The notes: generated by a model not told the origin, from the letters alone. Shown: positions 35,781 through 46,812, counted from the first letter of the stretch. The stretch: DNA of 64,000 nt from Gelidibacter salicanalis (GCF_007997285.1 NZ_VORX01000009.1:1-64000), one strand, 5' to 3'. Program-made: numbers and translations.

Positions 35781-36660
35781 GTTTTTTGATGCGGTTAAAA
35801 TCTTCTTCGGAATGAAATGGAATATTGATCGTCCCTTTTCCGTTCTTGCTTACTTTAACGTTAATTTTATGTCCAAAGTATTCTGAAAATTCCTTAACGC
35901 CGTTTTTGATAAACTTAGGCAATTCTGATTTTTCAGGCGCTTTTGTTTCGCCTTTGTTGTGATAGTTTTTAACTAAAGACTCTGTATCTCTAACCGATAA
36001 TTTATCGGAAAGAATCTTTTCATAAATATCCAGTTGGTGCGATTGGTCTTCTATATTAATGATGGCACGTCCGTGACCCATCGAAATAAAACCGTCTCTC
36101 ATCCCGGTTTGGATGATTGGATCCAATTTTAAGAGACGAAGGTAGTTGGCAATTGTAGATCGTTTTTTGCCCACACGTTCACTCATTTGCTCTTGTGTCA
36201 ACTGAATCTCATCAATCAAACGTTGGTAAGATAAAGCAATTTCAATAGGATCTAAATCCTGACGTTGGATGTTTTCCACCAAAGCCATTTCAAGAGATTC
36301 CTGATCGTTTGCAATTCTGATATAGGCTGGAATTGTCGATAAGCCAATAAGTTTAGAGGCTCTAAAACGACGCTCTCCGGATACGAGTTGGTACTTGTTA
36401 AAATCGAGTTTTCTAACCGTGATGGGTTGAATCACACCAAGCTCCTTAATAGACGAGGCCAATTCCCGAAGCGTTTCTTCATTGAAATTGGTTCGTGGCT
36501 GAAAGGGATTGATCTCTATGGCTTCCAATTCCAATTCCACAATATTTCCGATCACTTTATCCGCATTTTTATCCTGCACCGATTTGATATCGTTGGAGGG
36601 GTCTTTTAAAAGTGCTGATAATCCTCTTCCTAAAGCTTGTTTCTGGGTTGCCTTCGCCAT
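35761..36660 (-). CDS. parB: Chromosome-partitioning protein ParB
   Basis: 299 residues. The N-terminal GLGRGLSALL-type opening (here ALGRGLSALL) that contacts ParA is present. The CTP-binding/ParB domain has NPFQPR, ELGVIQPI and GERRFRA; ENIQRQDL leads to the helix-turn-helix (LTQEQMSERVGKKRSTIANY). The C-terminal part dimerises. It binds parS and spreads as a CTP-dependent clamp. The start codon abuts the parA stop. No canonical parS was found in the window. Confidence 0.97.
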   Translation of the reverse strand: MAKATQKQALGRGLSALLKDPSNDIKSVQDKNADKVIGNIVELELEAIEINPFQPRTNFNEETLRELASSIKELGVIQPITVRKLDFNKYQLVSGERRFRASKLIGLSTIPAYIRIANDQESLEMALVENIQRQDLDPIEIALSYQRLIDEIQLTQEQMSERVGKKRSTIANYLRLLKLDPIIQTGMRDGFISMGHGRAIINIEDQSHQLDIYEKILSDKLSVRDTESLVKNYHNKGETKAPEKSELPKFIKNGVKEFSEYFGHKINVKVSKNGKGTINIPFHSEEDFNRIKKLVQSAK

Positions 36661-37424
36661 TACTGGTTCTTTTTAATGATTTCTTTTGCTAGACTTAAAT
36701 AATTGGTAGCGCCTCTACTGTTCACATCGTAATTAATAATGCTCTCACCAAAACTAGGAGCTTCTCCCAAACGGACGTTTCGTTGTATGATTGTATCAAA
36801 AACCATATCGCTAAAATGCTTTTGCACTTCTTCAACAACTTGGTTTGACAGGCGTAAACGCGCATCATACATGGTCAATAGCATGCCTTCAATATCTAAA
36901 TTCTCATTGTGGATGCGTTGGACACTTTTAATGGTGTTCAACAATTTACCTAAACCTTCCAAGGCAAAATATTCACATTGGATGGGGATGATTACAGAAT
37001 CTGAAGCCGTAAGGGCATTCAAAGTCAACAACCCTAAGGATGGAGCGCAGTCAATCAGAATATAATCATAAGTGTCTTTTAGATGCGCAATGGCTTTTTT
37101 AAGCATGTACTCGCGTTCATCCTTATCCACCAATTCAATCTCAATGGCGACCAAATCAATATGCGCCGGAATGATATCCACGTGAGGCGCGTTAGTAGCA
37201 ATGATACAGTCTTCTGCTTTTGCAGAATGCTCAATAAGTTGGTATGAACCAACTTCAACACCATCCACATCAATTCCTAGCCCCGAAGAGGCATTGGCTT
37301 GTGGATCTGCATCTATTAATAATACTTTTTTTTCTAATGCACCTAAGGAAGCGGCTAGATTTACTGACGTTGTTGTTTTACCAACGCCTCCTTTTTGATT
37401 GGCTATTGCAATGATTTTACCCAT
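36660..37424 (-). CDS. parA: Chromosome-partitioning ATPase ParA
   Basis: 254 residues, typical length. The deviant Walker A is QKGGVGKTT (about 10-18). ParA-family blocks DADPQANAS, IDCAPSLGLLT and QCEYFALEGL are all present. It forms an ATP-dependent gradient on the nucleoid that moves ParB-bound origins. It is the first gene of the operon; 232 bp of upstream DNA contain an inverted repeat (37510-37547) but no convincing promoter match. Confidence 0.97.
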   Translation of the reverse strand: MGKIIAIANQKGGVGKTTTSVNLAASLGALEKKVLLIDADPQANASSGLGIDVDGVEVGSYQLIEHSAKAEDCIIATNAPHVDIIPAHIDLVAIEIELVDKDEREYMLKKAIAHLKDTYDYILIDCAPSLGLLTLNALTASDSVIIPIQCEYFALEGLGKLLNTIKSVQRIHNENLDIEGMLLTMYDARLRLSNQVVEEVQKHFSDMVFDTIIQRNVRLGEAPSFGESIINYDVNSRGATNYLSLAKEIIKKNQ

Positions 37425-37509
37425 TAAATGATCTGGTTTTAGTCTCGGTAAAAATACGATTATTTGCGAGTTTAAAAAATGTTACTTGTTAACAAATAAA
37501 GCTGAAAAA

Positions 37510-37547
37510 CCAAGAGAAGATCTCATAGTTACTGTGACTACTCTTGG
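37510..37547. promoter_or_regulatory. Inverted repeat upstream of parA
   Basis: CCAAGAG (37510-37516) and CTCTTGG (37541-37547) flank a 24-nt spacer that itself contains TAGT / ACTA. It lies about 85 nt upstream of parA and downstream of the SDR gene end; its role is unknown. No T-run follows, so it is not a clear terminator. Confidence 0.35.
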
Positions 37548-37656
37548 CTTGTGGCCAGCGTGTTAATCGCTTTTGACAGTTTGGTAAAAGGGCAATTAAT
37601 TTGCTTTTATCGGTAGATGTAACTGTTAAAATTTGAGTGGATTTTCCATTCGCTTT

Positions 37657-38538
37657 TTAACTTTTAGATTTTTTTGATCTGATCATGGCTTCCAACTGAT
37701 CCCACATTTCTTCAGGAATTTGGTCTAATAAATTAAACTGACCTGCGCCTTTAAGCCATTCGCCACCATCAATGGTTATGACTTCGCCATTAACATAGGC
37801 GGAAAAATCTGATACTAGATATGCCGCTAAGTTAGCCAGCTCCTGATGTTCTCCCACACGATTCAAAGGCACTTTTTTAGCCATATCAAACTTGTCTTTT
37901 AGGTCTCCTGGCAAGAGTCTGTCCCAAGCGCCTTTAGTTGGGAAAGGGCCTGGTGCTATCGCGTTAAAACGCATGCCGTATTTGGCCCATTCTACCGCCA
38001 GACTACGGGTCATGGCCAAAACCCCAGCTTTGGCAGTAGCACTAGGGACGACGTAGGCGGAACCTGTCCACGCATAGGTTGTTACGATATTAAGCACAGA
38101 GGTATTGGTCTGTTTCGTGTCTATCCAATGTTTCCCAAATGCTAAAGTGCAGTTTTTGGTGCCTTTTAAAACAATGTCAATAATGGTATCAAAGGCATTG
38201 GCGGAAAGTCGTTCAGTTGGCGAGATAAAATTGCCGGCAGCATTATTGAGTAATACATCCACTTTCCCGAAGTGTTCTACAGCGTTTTTTAACATTTTTT
38301 CCACCTCGTCATAATGTCTGACATCACATTGCAAGGGCAAACAAGTGCCTTTGGTGTCTGCTTCAAGCTCTGCTGCAGTAGTTTCAAGTTTCTCGAGGTT
38401 GCGTGAGGTAATGGCAACATTAGCGCCGAGTTCTAAAAAATATTTGGACATGGCTTTGCCCAATCCGCTACCTCCTCCGGTAACGACTATTGTTTTTCCT
38501 TTCAACGCGTCATCCCTGAGCATTTTTTGAGTATACAT
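37657..38538 (-). CDS. SDR oxidoreductase of the 2,4-dienoyl-CoA reductase (DECR1) type
   Basis: 293 residues. It is a Rossmann fold with TGGGSGLGKAM (about 20-30) and NNAAGNF. The catalytic region reads VVPSATAKAGVLAMTRSLAVEW and then YGMRFNAIAPGPFPTKGA, closely similar to what I recall of mitochondrial DECR1. The residue four before the catalytic Lys is Ser instead of the classical SDR Tyr, as in the DECR family. It would reduce 2,4-dienoyl-CoA with NADPH in oxidation of unsaturated fatty acids. It is monocistronic as far as can be seen. Confidence 0.88.
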   Translation of the reverse strand: MYTQKMLRDDALKGKTIVVTGGGSGLGKAMSKYFLELGANVAITSRNLEKLETTAAELEADTKGTCLPLQCDVRHYDEVEKMLKNAVEHFGKVDVLLNNAAGNFISPTERLSANAFDTIIDIVLKGTKNCTLAFGKHWIDTKQTNTSVLNIVTTYAWTGSAYVVPSATAKAGVLAMTRSLAVEWAKYGMRFNAIAPGPFPTKGAWDRLLPGDLKDKFDMAKKVPLNRVGEHQELANLAAYLVSDFSAYVNGEVITIDGGEWLKGAGQFNLLDQIPEEMWDQLEAMIRSKKSKS

Positions 38539-38740
38539 GATATTAAATTTTTTTAAAAAAGTGAATTTAAAATTACTGATAAAAATTAACCAACGACCCT
38601 GAAATAAGTCAAACTTTTCTTAATATGGCGGCATTTTCAGTGGCGCTATTTTTTCTTGGTAACCGATTAAAATTATTGAAGATTATAAACTGACGACTAA
38701 TTATTACTACCTTTAATGTCAATCAATTAGCTACATATTT

Positions 38741-41509
38741 ATGAAAAATCACAACAATTTATTCAAAATTGCAGTAATGCTACTGTGTTTTCTGACTGTA
38801 TCCATTTCTGCGGAAGCGCAGATAAAAAAAGGCGCCAGCGTAGAAGGCATCACCGAATACAGTTTAGATAACGGTTTAAAAGTGCTTTTATTTCCGGATA
38901 ATTCCGCTCAAACGATAACGGTTAATATTACCTATATGGTCGGGAGCAGGCATGAAGGCTACGGCGAAAAGGGGATGGCACATTTATTAGAGCATCTCGT
39001 GTTTAAAGGCACGCCCAACCACCCGAATATTCCAGAAGAATTGTCATCACACGGCGCTCGCCCAAACGGCACTACCTGGTATGATCGGACCAATTATTTT
39101 GAAACTTTTAATGCCACGGATGAGAATCTGGAATGGGCTTTAGATTTAGAATCTGACCGGATGGTCAATTCTTATATTGCCAAAAAAGACTTAGAATCAG
39201 AGTTTTCTGTGGTGCGGAACGAATTTGAGAGTGGCGAAAATTCGCCTTCGCGGGTGCTGATGGAAAAAGTGATCAGTGCAGCCTATTTATGGCATAACTA
39301 CGGTCAATCGACCATCGGAAATAAATCGGATATAGAGCGTGTGCCTATCGAAAATCTTCAGGCATTCTACAAAAAGTATTACCGTCCTGATAATGCTATT
39401 TTGATGGTGACGGGTAAATTTGATACCGATAAAACCCTAGCTTTAATTGAAAAGAAATTCGGGCCTCTTAAAAATCCTGAAGGTAAATTAATTGATAATC
39501 CCACCATTGAACCAGAGCAGGATGGTGAAAAACGTGTCACTCTTAGTCGCGTGGGCGATTTACAAATTGTATCTGCCTTGTACCACGTGCCGGCAGGATC
39601 ACACGAAGATGCAGCCGCATTGGCAATTGCCGAGCAAGTGCTGACGGATGAACCTTCCGGCAGATTATATAAAGCTTTGGTAGATGCTGAAAAAGCGTCA
39701 GGTATTTGGTCTTTTACGCCGTTCACGAAAGAGCCTTCATTTTTATATATGAATGTGGATGTGCCTTCGGATAAATCATTAGCCGAAGCCGAAAACATCT
39801 TGTTGACCACTTTAGACGGATTGCCAAATGACCCCATCACCGAAGTCGAATTAAATCGTGCCAAGGCCGCCATGCTGAAACAAATGGACCAAGTGTTTCG
39901 AAACTCATCTTATTTAGGCACTTATATGAGCGAGTTTATTGGTGCTGGCGACTGGCGATTAGCCTTTATTTTTAGAGACCGAATTGAAGAAATGACCGTT
40001 GACAAAGTCAATGCCGCCATCAAAAAATATCTGATTTCTACCAACAGAACTGTGGGGAATTTTGTTCCCACCAAAAATCCAGTACGGGTGGGTATCCCTC
40101 ATACCGAAAACTTAGAAGCCTTAGTAGCGAATTATAAAGGCAAGGAAGCTTTGGATGCGGGTGAAGCATTTGATGTCTCCTATGAAAATATTCAGAACAC
40201 CTTAAATTCAGGGACTCTAGAAAAAAGTGGGATTACTTATGGGTTGATCAAAAAAGATAACCGCGGTAAAACTGTTAATTTGACTTTTAATTTACGTACC
40301 GGGAATGTGGATCAGCTCATGAATAAAGGACTTGCCGCAAGGTATACGGCTAGAATGTTAAATAAAGGGACCACCACAAAATCTAGGCAGGATATTGATG
40401 ATCAATTGGCTACGTTAAAATCGTCAGTATTCTTTAATGGTTCCAACGGACGGGTGAGTGCTTCGGTAAATAGTACTGAAGACAACCTTATGGAAACCTT
40501 GGCACTGATGACGGATATGTTAAAAAATCCAGCTTTTGATGCTACCGAATTGGAAAAATTAAAAACTCAAGATCTAGCGAGTCTTGAAGAGCAGAAATCG
40601 GAGCCTCAGGCCGTCGTTTCACGACAAATTAGTTTGCTGAATAATCACTATAAAAAAGACCATCCTTTATATAGTAGAACTTTAGAAGAAGAAATAGCAG
40701 CCATCAAGGCCATCACCGTGGCTGACTTGAAAGCTTATCATAGCGATTTTTACGGCGTTAACGACAGTGCGTCTTTAGTGGCTATTGGCAATATGGATGA
40801 AGAAGCGTTGAAAGCTTATTTTGACAACAATTTTTCTGATTTTAAATCGGATAAATCCTATACTGAAATCAGTGATAAATTTAAGAATAGTAAAGCAGCT
40901 AACGAAAAAATCCTGACGCCAGATAAAAAAAATGCGTTCACATTGGGTGTATTGTCTTTTGAAGGCAGCCAATATGATGAGGATTATGCAGCGTTGCAAA
41001 TTGCTGGGGAAATTTTTGGTGGTGGATTTTTAAACTCTCGTATTGCTGGACGTTTACGTCAACAGGATGGTGTGAGTTATGGTGCCGGTGGTAATGTTGG
41101 GGTAGATAGTAATAAGGATGATAAAAATTCGTCCATGTATATTTATGCCATCTACGCTCCAGAAAATGCTACTAAGGTGCAACAGGGGTTTAAAGAAGAA
41201 ATTGCCCGTTACATTTCAGAAGGCATTACTGAAGACGAGTTGACCAATGCGGTTAATGGATGGGTTCAGGAACAGAACGTCTCTAGAGCCAAGGATAATG
41301 AATTGGCCAGTGTCATTTCTTCCAACTTATATTTTGATCGCGATATGACCTTTCAGAAAAACATCGAAAATCAAGTTAAGAAATTGACCGTGGCGGATGT
41401 CAATAAAGTGATTAAAAAGTACTTTAAAAACTTCGAAAATTGGACCGTGGTGAATGGCGGTGATTTTGACGCCAATGAAATTAAAAAAGAAGGTAAAAAA
41501 ATAGATTAG
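38741..41509 (+). CDS. Secreted M16 family zinc metallopeptidase (pitrilysin-like)
   Basis: 922 residues. A Sec signal peptide (IAVMLLCFLTVSISAEAQ) precedes an M16 catalytic domain with HLLEH (81-85) and the downstream Glu segment (SEFSVVRNEFE). A second, inactive-type M16 domain (about 500-920; NSRIAGRLRQQDGVSYG) completes the clamshell. It degrades peptides in the periplasm or envelope; the substrate is unknown. It has its own terminator 24 nt after the stop, so it is probably transcribed alone. Confidence 0.94.
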   Translation: MKNHNNLFKIAVMLLCFLTVSISAEAQIKKGASVEGITEYSLDNGLKVLLFPDNSAQTITVNITYMVGSRHEGYGEKGMAHLLEHLVFKGTPNHPNIPEELSSHGARPNGTTWYDRTNYFETFNATDENLEWALDLESDRMVNSYIAKKDLESEFSVVRNEFESGENSPSRVLMEKVISAAYLWHNYGQSTIGNKSDIERVPIENLQAFYKKYYRPDNAILMVTGKFDTDKTLALIEKKFGPLKNPEGKLIDNPTIEPEQDGEKRVTLSRVGDLQIVSALYHVPAGSHEDAAALAIAEQVLTDEPSGRLYKALVDAEKASGIWSFTPFTKEPSFLYMNVDVPSDKSLAEAENILLTTLDGLPNDPITEVELNRAKAAMLKQMDQVFRNSSYLGTYMSEFIGAGDWRLAFIFRDRIEEMTVDKVNAAIKKYLISTNRTVGNFVPTKNPVRVGIPHTENLEALVANYKGKEALDAGEAFDVSYENIQNTLNSGTLEKSGITYGLIKKDNRGKTVNLTFNLRTGNVDQLMNKGLAARYTARMLNKGTTTKSRQDIDDQLATLKSSVFFNGSNGRVSASVNSTEDNLMETLALMTDMLKNPAFDATELEKLKTQDLASLEEQKSEPQAVVSRQISLLNNHYKKDHPLYSRTLEEEIAAIKAITVADLKAYHSDFYGVNDSASLVAIGNMDEEALKAYFDNNFSDFKSDKSYTEISDKFKNSKAANEKILTPDKKNAFTLGVLSFEGSQYDEDYAALQIAGEIFGGGFLNSRIAGRLRQQDGVSYGAGGNVGVDSNKDDKNSSMYIYAIYAPENATKVQQGFKEEIARYISEGITEDELTNAVNGWVQEQNVSRAKDNELASVISSNLYFDRDMTFQKNIENQVKKLTVADVNKVIKKYFKNFENWTVVNGGDFDANEIKKEGKKID

Positions 41510-41532
41510 GGACAAACCATATTAAATAAATG

Positions 41533-41572
41533 ACCTGCTTCAACCATTTTCACCAAGAAGCAGGTTTTTTTT
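41533..41572 (+). terminator. Intrinsic terminator after the M16 peptidase gene
   Basis: ACCTGCTTC / GAAGCAGGT, perfect 9-bp stem with a 15-nt loop and eight T residues. Confidence 0.9.
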
Positions 41573-41719
41573 GTATTCAAAATATCTATTTGATCCCGAA
41601 ATGGATTTTTGGCCGTGTTTTTAAGGGTCTGTTATTGAGCGTTTTGATGGTTTGTTTGAGGCGTTTAAGGCCTGTTTAAATAACTAAAATTAGATGCTAT
41701 AATAACTATTTAAATTTTG

Positions 41720-41727
41720 TAAATTTG
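41720..41727 (+). promoter_or_regulatory. -7 promoter box for pyrG
   Basis: TAAATTTG matches TAnnTTTG and lies 20 nt before the ATG at 41748, giving a short leader of roughly 15 nt. No clean -33 TTTG is visible. Confidence 0.55.
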
Positions 41728-41738
41728 CCTGCGTTTAA

Positions 41739-43388
<1,650 letters not shown>

Positions 43389-43493
43389 TTTTGGATGCAT
43401 TTTTGAGATAAAAAATCTTGTCAAAAAATAATTAATTACCAACTTAATAAGGGCCTTTAAGATTTTTAACCAAAAGGTCTGAACACGAAATAA

Positions 43494-45392
43494 ATGGAAG
43501 AAAAAAAATTTGACCTCAATTCTATTATAGGATTCGTTCTTATTTTCGGAATATTGTTGTTTATGCTTTGGCAGAACAAACCAACTCCTGAGGAAATTGC
43601 AGCTCAAGAAAAGGCGAAGCAAGAGCAGTTAGCAGCTGAGCAGCAACAAAAAGTAGTAAAGGATACGTTTGTTACAAAAGCGGAGGACTACAACAATCCT
43701 TCCGTTGCAGATTCTTTGAAATTAGTCAATCTAAAAAATAAATTGGGCGCATTTGCCTACGCTTCTACCTTACCTTCAGCTACAGATGCTGAAACGCTTG
43801 TTGAAACGGATCTCCTTCAGTTGAAATTTAGTAATAAAGGGGGCTATTTATCTGAAGTGAAACTTAAAAAGTTTAAGACTTCTGATTCTGTGCCAATTTA
43901 TATTATCAGAGAAGGTAATGCGAATTTTAATATTTCCTTTTCCACCACAGATAATAGAAATTTAAACACTAAAGACCTTTATTTTGAGCCAACAGTTACA
44001 AAAAATGGCGATAATACGGTAGTTTCTATGAAACTTAAGGTTTCTGAAAGTAAATTTTTAGAGTACCGATACGAGTTGAAACCAGATGATTATATGTTTG
44101 GTTTTAATGTGCGGTCTCAAGGGTTGAGTGATGTGATTAACAGTTCACAACAGATTAATTTGGACTGGAACATCAAAACCTACCGACATGCCAAAAGTAT
44201 CTCTTATGAAAATAGGTATACTGAGCTTCTTTTTGAATATGAAGGCGGTAAGGACGATTATTTAGGGCAACAGGATTTTACTGACGATACGGCGGAAGAT
44301 GTGACGTGGGTAGCCAACAAGCAACACTTTTTCACCTCCATACTTTTAGCCGATCAACCATTTAAGGAAGGCATATTTACGTCTAAGAACCTAGTTCAGG
44401 ATGAAGATATCGATACTGTATTTACCAAAGCGTTTACGACAAAATTACCGTTGGCGTTACAAGGAGGCGAATTAAATAAGAGTATGGACCTGTATTACGG
44501 TCCTAGTGATTACAAAATTCTAAATGCTTACGACAGAAACTTAGATGAAATATTACCATTGGGTTGGGGTATTTTCGGTTGGATAAACCGTTACTTATTC
44601 ATTCCGTTATTTGCGTTCTTAGGATCGTATATGCCTTACGGAATCGCCATTGTGGTAATGACCATCTTGATAAAATTATGTCTGTCCTTTGTACAGTACA
44701 AACAATTCCTATCCCAAGCCAAGCTGAAAATCATCAAACCTGAGTTAGATGCGATTCGTGAAAAATATAAAGATAACAAGCTGAAAATTCAGCAAGAAAC
44801 CATGGCATTACAGTCCAAGGCCGGCGCGAGTCCGTTAAGTGGGTGTTTGCCGGCGCTGATTCAGTTGCCTGTGTTTTATGCCTTGTTCCAGTTTTTCCCA
44901 TCAGCATTTGACATTCGTCAGAAAAGTTTCCTTTGGGCAGACGATTTATCATCTTATGATACCATTGCGAACTTACCTTTCAAAATTCCATTTTATGGAG
45001 ATCACGTGAGTTTGTTCCCGATTTTGGCTTCTATTGCAATTTTCTTCTATATGAAGATGACTACAGGACAGCAAATGGCATCACAGCCAACGCAAGAAGG
45101 GATGCCAGATATGGCTAAAATGATGAAGTATATGATTTACTTGTCGCCAATTATGATGTTATTTTTCTTTAACAACTATGCGTCAGGATTGAGTTTGTAC
45201 TACTTTATCTCTAACTTGATTAGTATTGGAATTATGTTGGTCATCAAGAATTTTATTTTAGATGAAGACAAGATCCATGCGCGTATTCAGGTGAATAAAG
45301 CCAAACCTAAAAAAGAGAGCAAGTTCCAGAAGAAAATGAAAGAAATGATGGAACAAGCGGAACAACAACAAAAGAAACAAGGAAAACGTTAA
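43494..45392 (+). CDS. yidC: Membrane protein insertase YidC
   Basis: 632 residues. The N-terminal transmembrane segment (IIGFVLIFGILLFMLWQ) and Gln/Glu-rich linker precede the large periplasmic beta-domain (about 100-350). The conserved insertase core starts near WGIFGWINRYLFIPLF, with YKQFLSQAKLKIIKPEL, a SPLSGCLPALIQLPVFYALFQ block and the last helices. The basic, Gln-rich C-terminal tail (KKMKEMMEQAEQQQKKQGKR) may contact ribosomes. It inserts and folds inner-membrane proteins with or without SecYEG. A terminator follows directly. Confidence 0.98.
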   Translation: MEEKKFDLNSIIGFVLIFGILLFMLWQNKPTPEEIAAQEKAKQEQLAAEQQQKVVKDTFVTKAEDYNNPSVADSLKLVNLKNKLGAFAYASTLPSATDAETLVETDLLQLKFSNKGGYLSEVKLKKFKTSDSVPIYIIREGNANFNISFSTTDNRNLNTKDLYFEPTVTKNGDNTVVSMKLKVSESKFLEYRYELKPDDYMFGFNVRSQGLSDVINSSQQINLDWNIKTYRHAKSISYENRYTELLFEYEGGKDDYLGQQDFTDDTAEDVTWVANKQHFFTSILLADQPFKEGIFTSKNLVQDEDIDTVFTKAFTTKLPLALQGGELNKSMDLYYGPSDYKILNAYDRNLDEILPLGWGIFGWINRYLFIPLFAFLGSYMPYGIAIVVMTILIKLCLSFVQYKQFLSQAKLKIIKPELDAIREKYKDNKLKIQQETMALQSKAGASPLSGCLPALIQLPVFYALFQFFPSAFDIRQKSFLWADDLSSYDTIANLPFKIPFYGDHVSLFPILASIAIFFYMKMTTGQQMASQPTQEGMPDMAKMMKYMIYLSPIMMLFFFNNYASGLSLYYFISNLISIGIMLVIKNFILDEDKIHARIQVNKAKPKKESKFQKKMKEMMEQAEQQQKKQGKR

Positions 45393-45417
45393 TCTCGTTT
45401 GCTTGTGATTTTTATAT

Positions 45418-45447
45418 ATGCCTCTGAGACTCTCAGGGGCATTTTTG
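45418..45447 (+). terminator. Intrinsic terminator after yidC
   Basis: ATGCCTCTGAG / CTCAGGGGCAT (one G-T pair), ACT loop, then TTTTTG. It begins 26 nt after the stop. Confidence 0.85.
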
Positions 45448-45826
45448 TTTTGATTAGTGTTGGAACAGAATTTTCAAGCCTCAAATTATAAATATCCCAA
45501 TTTATTTTATTTGCGTCTGAGATGTTAGACGCATGAAAAAAAGAGCTTTTTGATGTTCAGTGGAATTCAACCGTCAACTAGCATGCATTTTAAATAAGCT
45601 GTTTATATGTTCTACTCTTGTTTCGATGGAATGTCATAGGAGTCTCTTAAACCGCATGAATATCGGCTTTATTATCATTCTAGGGCTTTTCAATCTCATT
45701 AGTATGGGCAGATATAAAAGTTGTAACGTTAAAATCTTAAGGTTTTTGAAATAAGTTTCATTATTTTGAGTTTATTTGTTCGATAGTAAATAACGTAACC
45801 ATAGTCGGGTTTCATAAATTTTTATA
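45448..45826. other. Intergenic region before the MORN-repeat gene, no gene supported
   Basis: About 380 bp. A 64-codon open frame (45560-45754) has no homology that I recognise and no promoter motif, and is not called. A perfect 7-bp hairpin TGCGTCT / AGACGCA lies at 45512-45533. Confidence 0.5.
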
Positions 45827-46537
45827 ATGATCAAACAGAGCATTTTAATTGCCGCATGTTCCATATTATTTTTCACCAGCATGCGGGCGCAAGAGGGTGA
45901 CAATCAACTAGATGCTAATGGAGAGCGTCACGGCTTTTGGAAAAAGAATTTTGACGGCGTCAGCCAACCGCGATACGAAGGCACTTTTGAACACGGTAAA
46001 GAGGTTGGCCTCTTTAAATTTTACAAGCTAGATAAGAATCAAAGTGTTTTGAGCGCCACTCGAGAGTTCAGTACAGATAGTGATGATATCAGTGTAAAGT
46101 TTTTCTCATCTAAAGGGAAACTGATCAGTGAAGGCGCAATGAAGGACACTCTTTTTGTCGGTAAATGGGTGTACTACCACAATAAAACCAAAGCGGTTAT
46201 GACCGTTGAACATTATAACGACAAAGGTAGGCTTGAGGGCGAGCGGATGGTGTATTATCCAAACGGCCAAATGGCGGAGCACACCATTTATAAAGACGGA
46301 AAAATAGAAGGCATCTCTAAGATATTCTCTGAAAAAGGCGTTCTGATCAAGGAGTTTACTTATAAAAATGATATGCTCAACGGCATGTCTAAATACTATA
46401 ATGGCGACGGGCAGATGCTAGCGGAAGGGGCGTATCGCAATGACAAGAAACACGGCATCTGGAAGTTCTATGAAAATGGCGCCCTAACCGAAGAAAAGGA
46501 TTTTACGGAATATAGTAAGAATCCGATAAAGCAGTAG
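45827..46537 (+). CDS. Secreted MORN-repeat (YwqK-like) protein
   Basis: 236 residues with a signal peptide (SILIAACSILFFTSMRA, cleavage before QEG). At least five MORN_2-type units of about 23 residues follow, each with a G-x-W/xxYY-x-NG-x pattern (GFWKKNF, GKWVYYHNK, GERMVYYPNGQ, GMSKYYNGDGQ, GIWKFYENGA). Databases often name such proteins YwqK family antitoxins, but the signal peptide and lack of a toxin partner argue against that here. It probably contributes to envelope surface binding; function unknown. A CAGTNNN array starts 20 nt after its stop. Confidence 0.82.
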   Translation: MIKQSILIAACSILFFTSMRAQEGDNQLDANGERHGFWKKNFDGVSQPRYEGTFEHGKEVGLFKFYKLDKNQSVLSATREFSTDSDDISVKFFSSKGKLISEGAMKDTLFVGKWVYYHNKTKAVMTVEHYNDKGRLEGERMVYYPNGQMAEHTIYKDGKIEGISKIFSEKGVLIKEFTYKNDMLNGMSKYYNGDGQMLAEGAYRNDKKHGIWKFYENGALTEEKDFTEYSKNPIKQ

Positions 46538-46556
46538 GGGAGTAGGTGTTCGTAGG

Positions 46557-46626
46557 CAGTTTTCAGTTGGCAGTTTTCAGTTGGCAGTATTCAGTTGGCA
46601 GTTAGCAGTTAGCAGTTTTCAGTTTT
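46557..46626 (+). repeat. CAGTNNN heptad array after the MORN-repeat gene
   Basis: Ten perfectly phased units, all starting CAGT (CAGTTTT, CAGTTGG, CAGTATT, CAGTTAG). It is the least degenerate of the three copies of this family and begins 20 nt after the stop, reading along the gene's strand. Confidence 0.95.
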
Positions 46627-46702
46627 CAGGAAATGATTTCTGTGGTTTCTATTGTTTCAAGTTCGAGCATTTATAAAATAGAATTTTGCTTAAAACATTA
46701 AT

Positions 46703-46786
46703 TTCCATTTCACCTTCAATTACAAATTCGGTTTCATTTTCAACTTCACGTTCAACTTCAACTTCATTTTCAAATTCAATTTGATT
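46703..46786 (+). repeat. TTCAAN hexad array upstream of mnmA
   Basis: Fourteen phased 6-bp units (TTCAAC, TTCACG, TTCATT, TTCAAA, TTCAAT, last TTGATT). The last two units supply the TTTG -33 element of the mnmA promoter. The same family in the same orientation relative to transcription occurs at 54900-54947. Confidence 0.93.
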
Positions 46787-46808
46787 CCCAATATTCTTCG
46801 TAATTTTG
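46780..46808 (+). promoter_or_regulatory. Promoter of mnmA (-33 TTTG, -7 TAATTTTG)
   Basis: TTTG at 46780-46783 and TAATTTTG at 46801-46808, 21 nt start to start. The ATG at 46813 is 4 nt past the -7 box, so transcription would start at or next to the A of ATG. Confidence 0.7.
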
Positions 46809-46812
46809 CAAA

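Noticed and set aside
40612-40628. parS-like sequence near GTCGTTTCACGAC
   Set aside because: Only part of the parS consensus (TGTTTCACGTGAAACA) is matched, and it lies inside the M16 coding region.
45560-45754. 64-codon frame upstream of the MORN-repeat gene
   Set aside because: No recognisable domain or promoter; composition typical of random AT-rich DNA.
45827-46537. Antitoxin of a toxin-antitoxin system (database naming of YwqK-like proteins)
   Set aside because: The protein has a signal peptide and MORN repeats, and there is no small toxin gene beside it.
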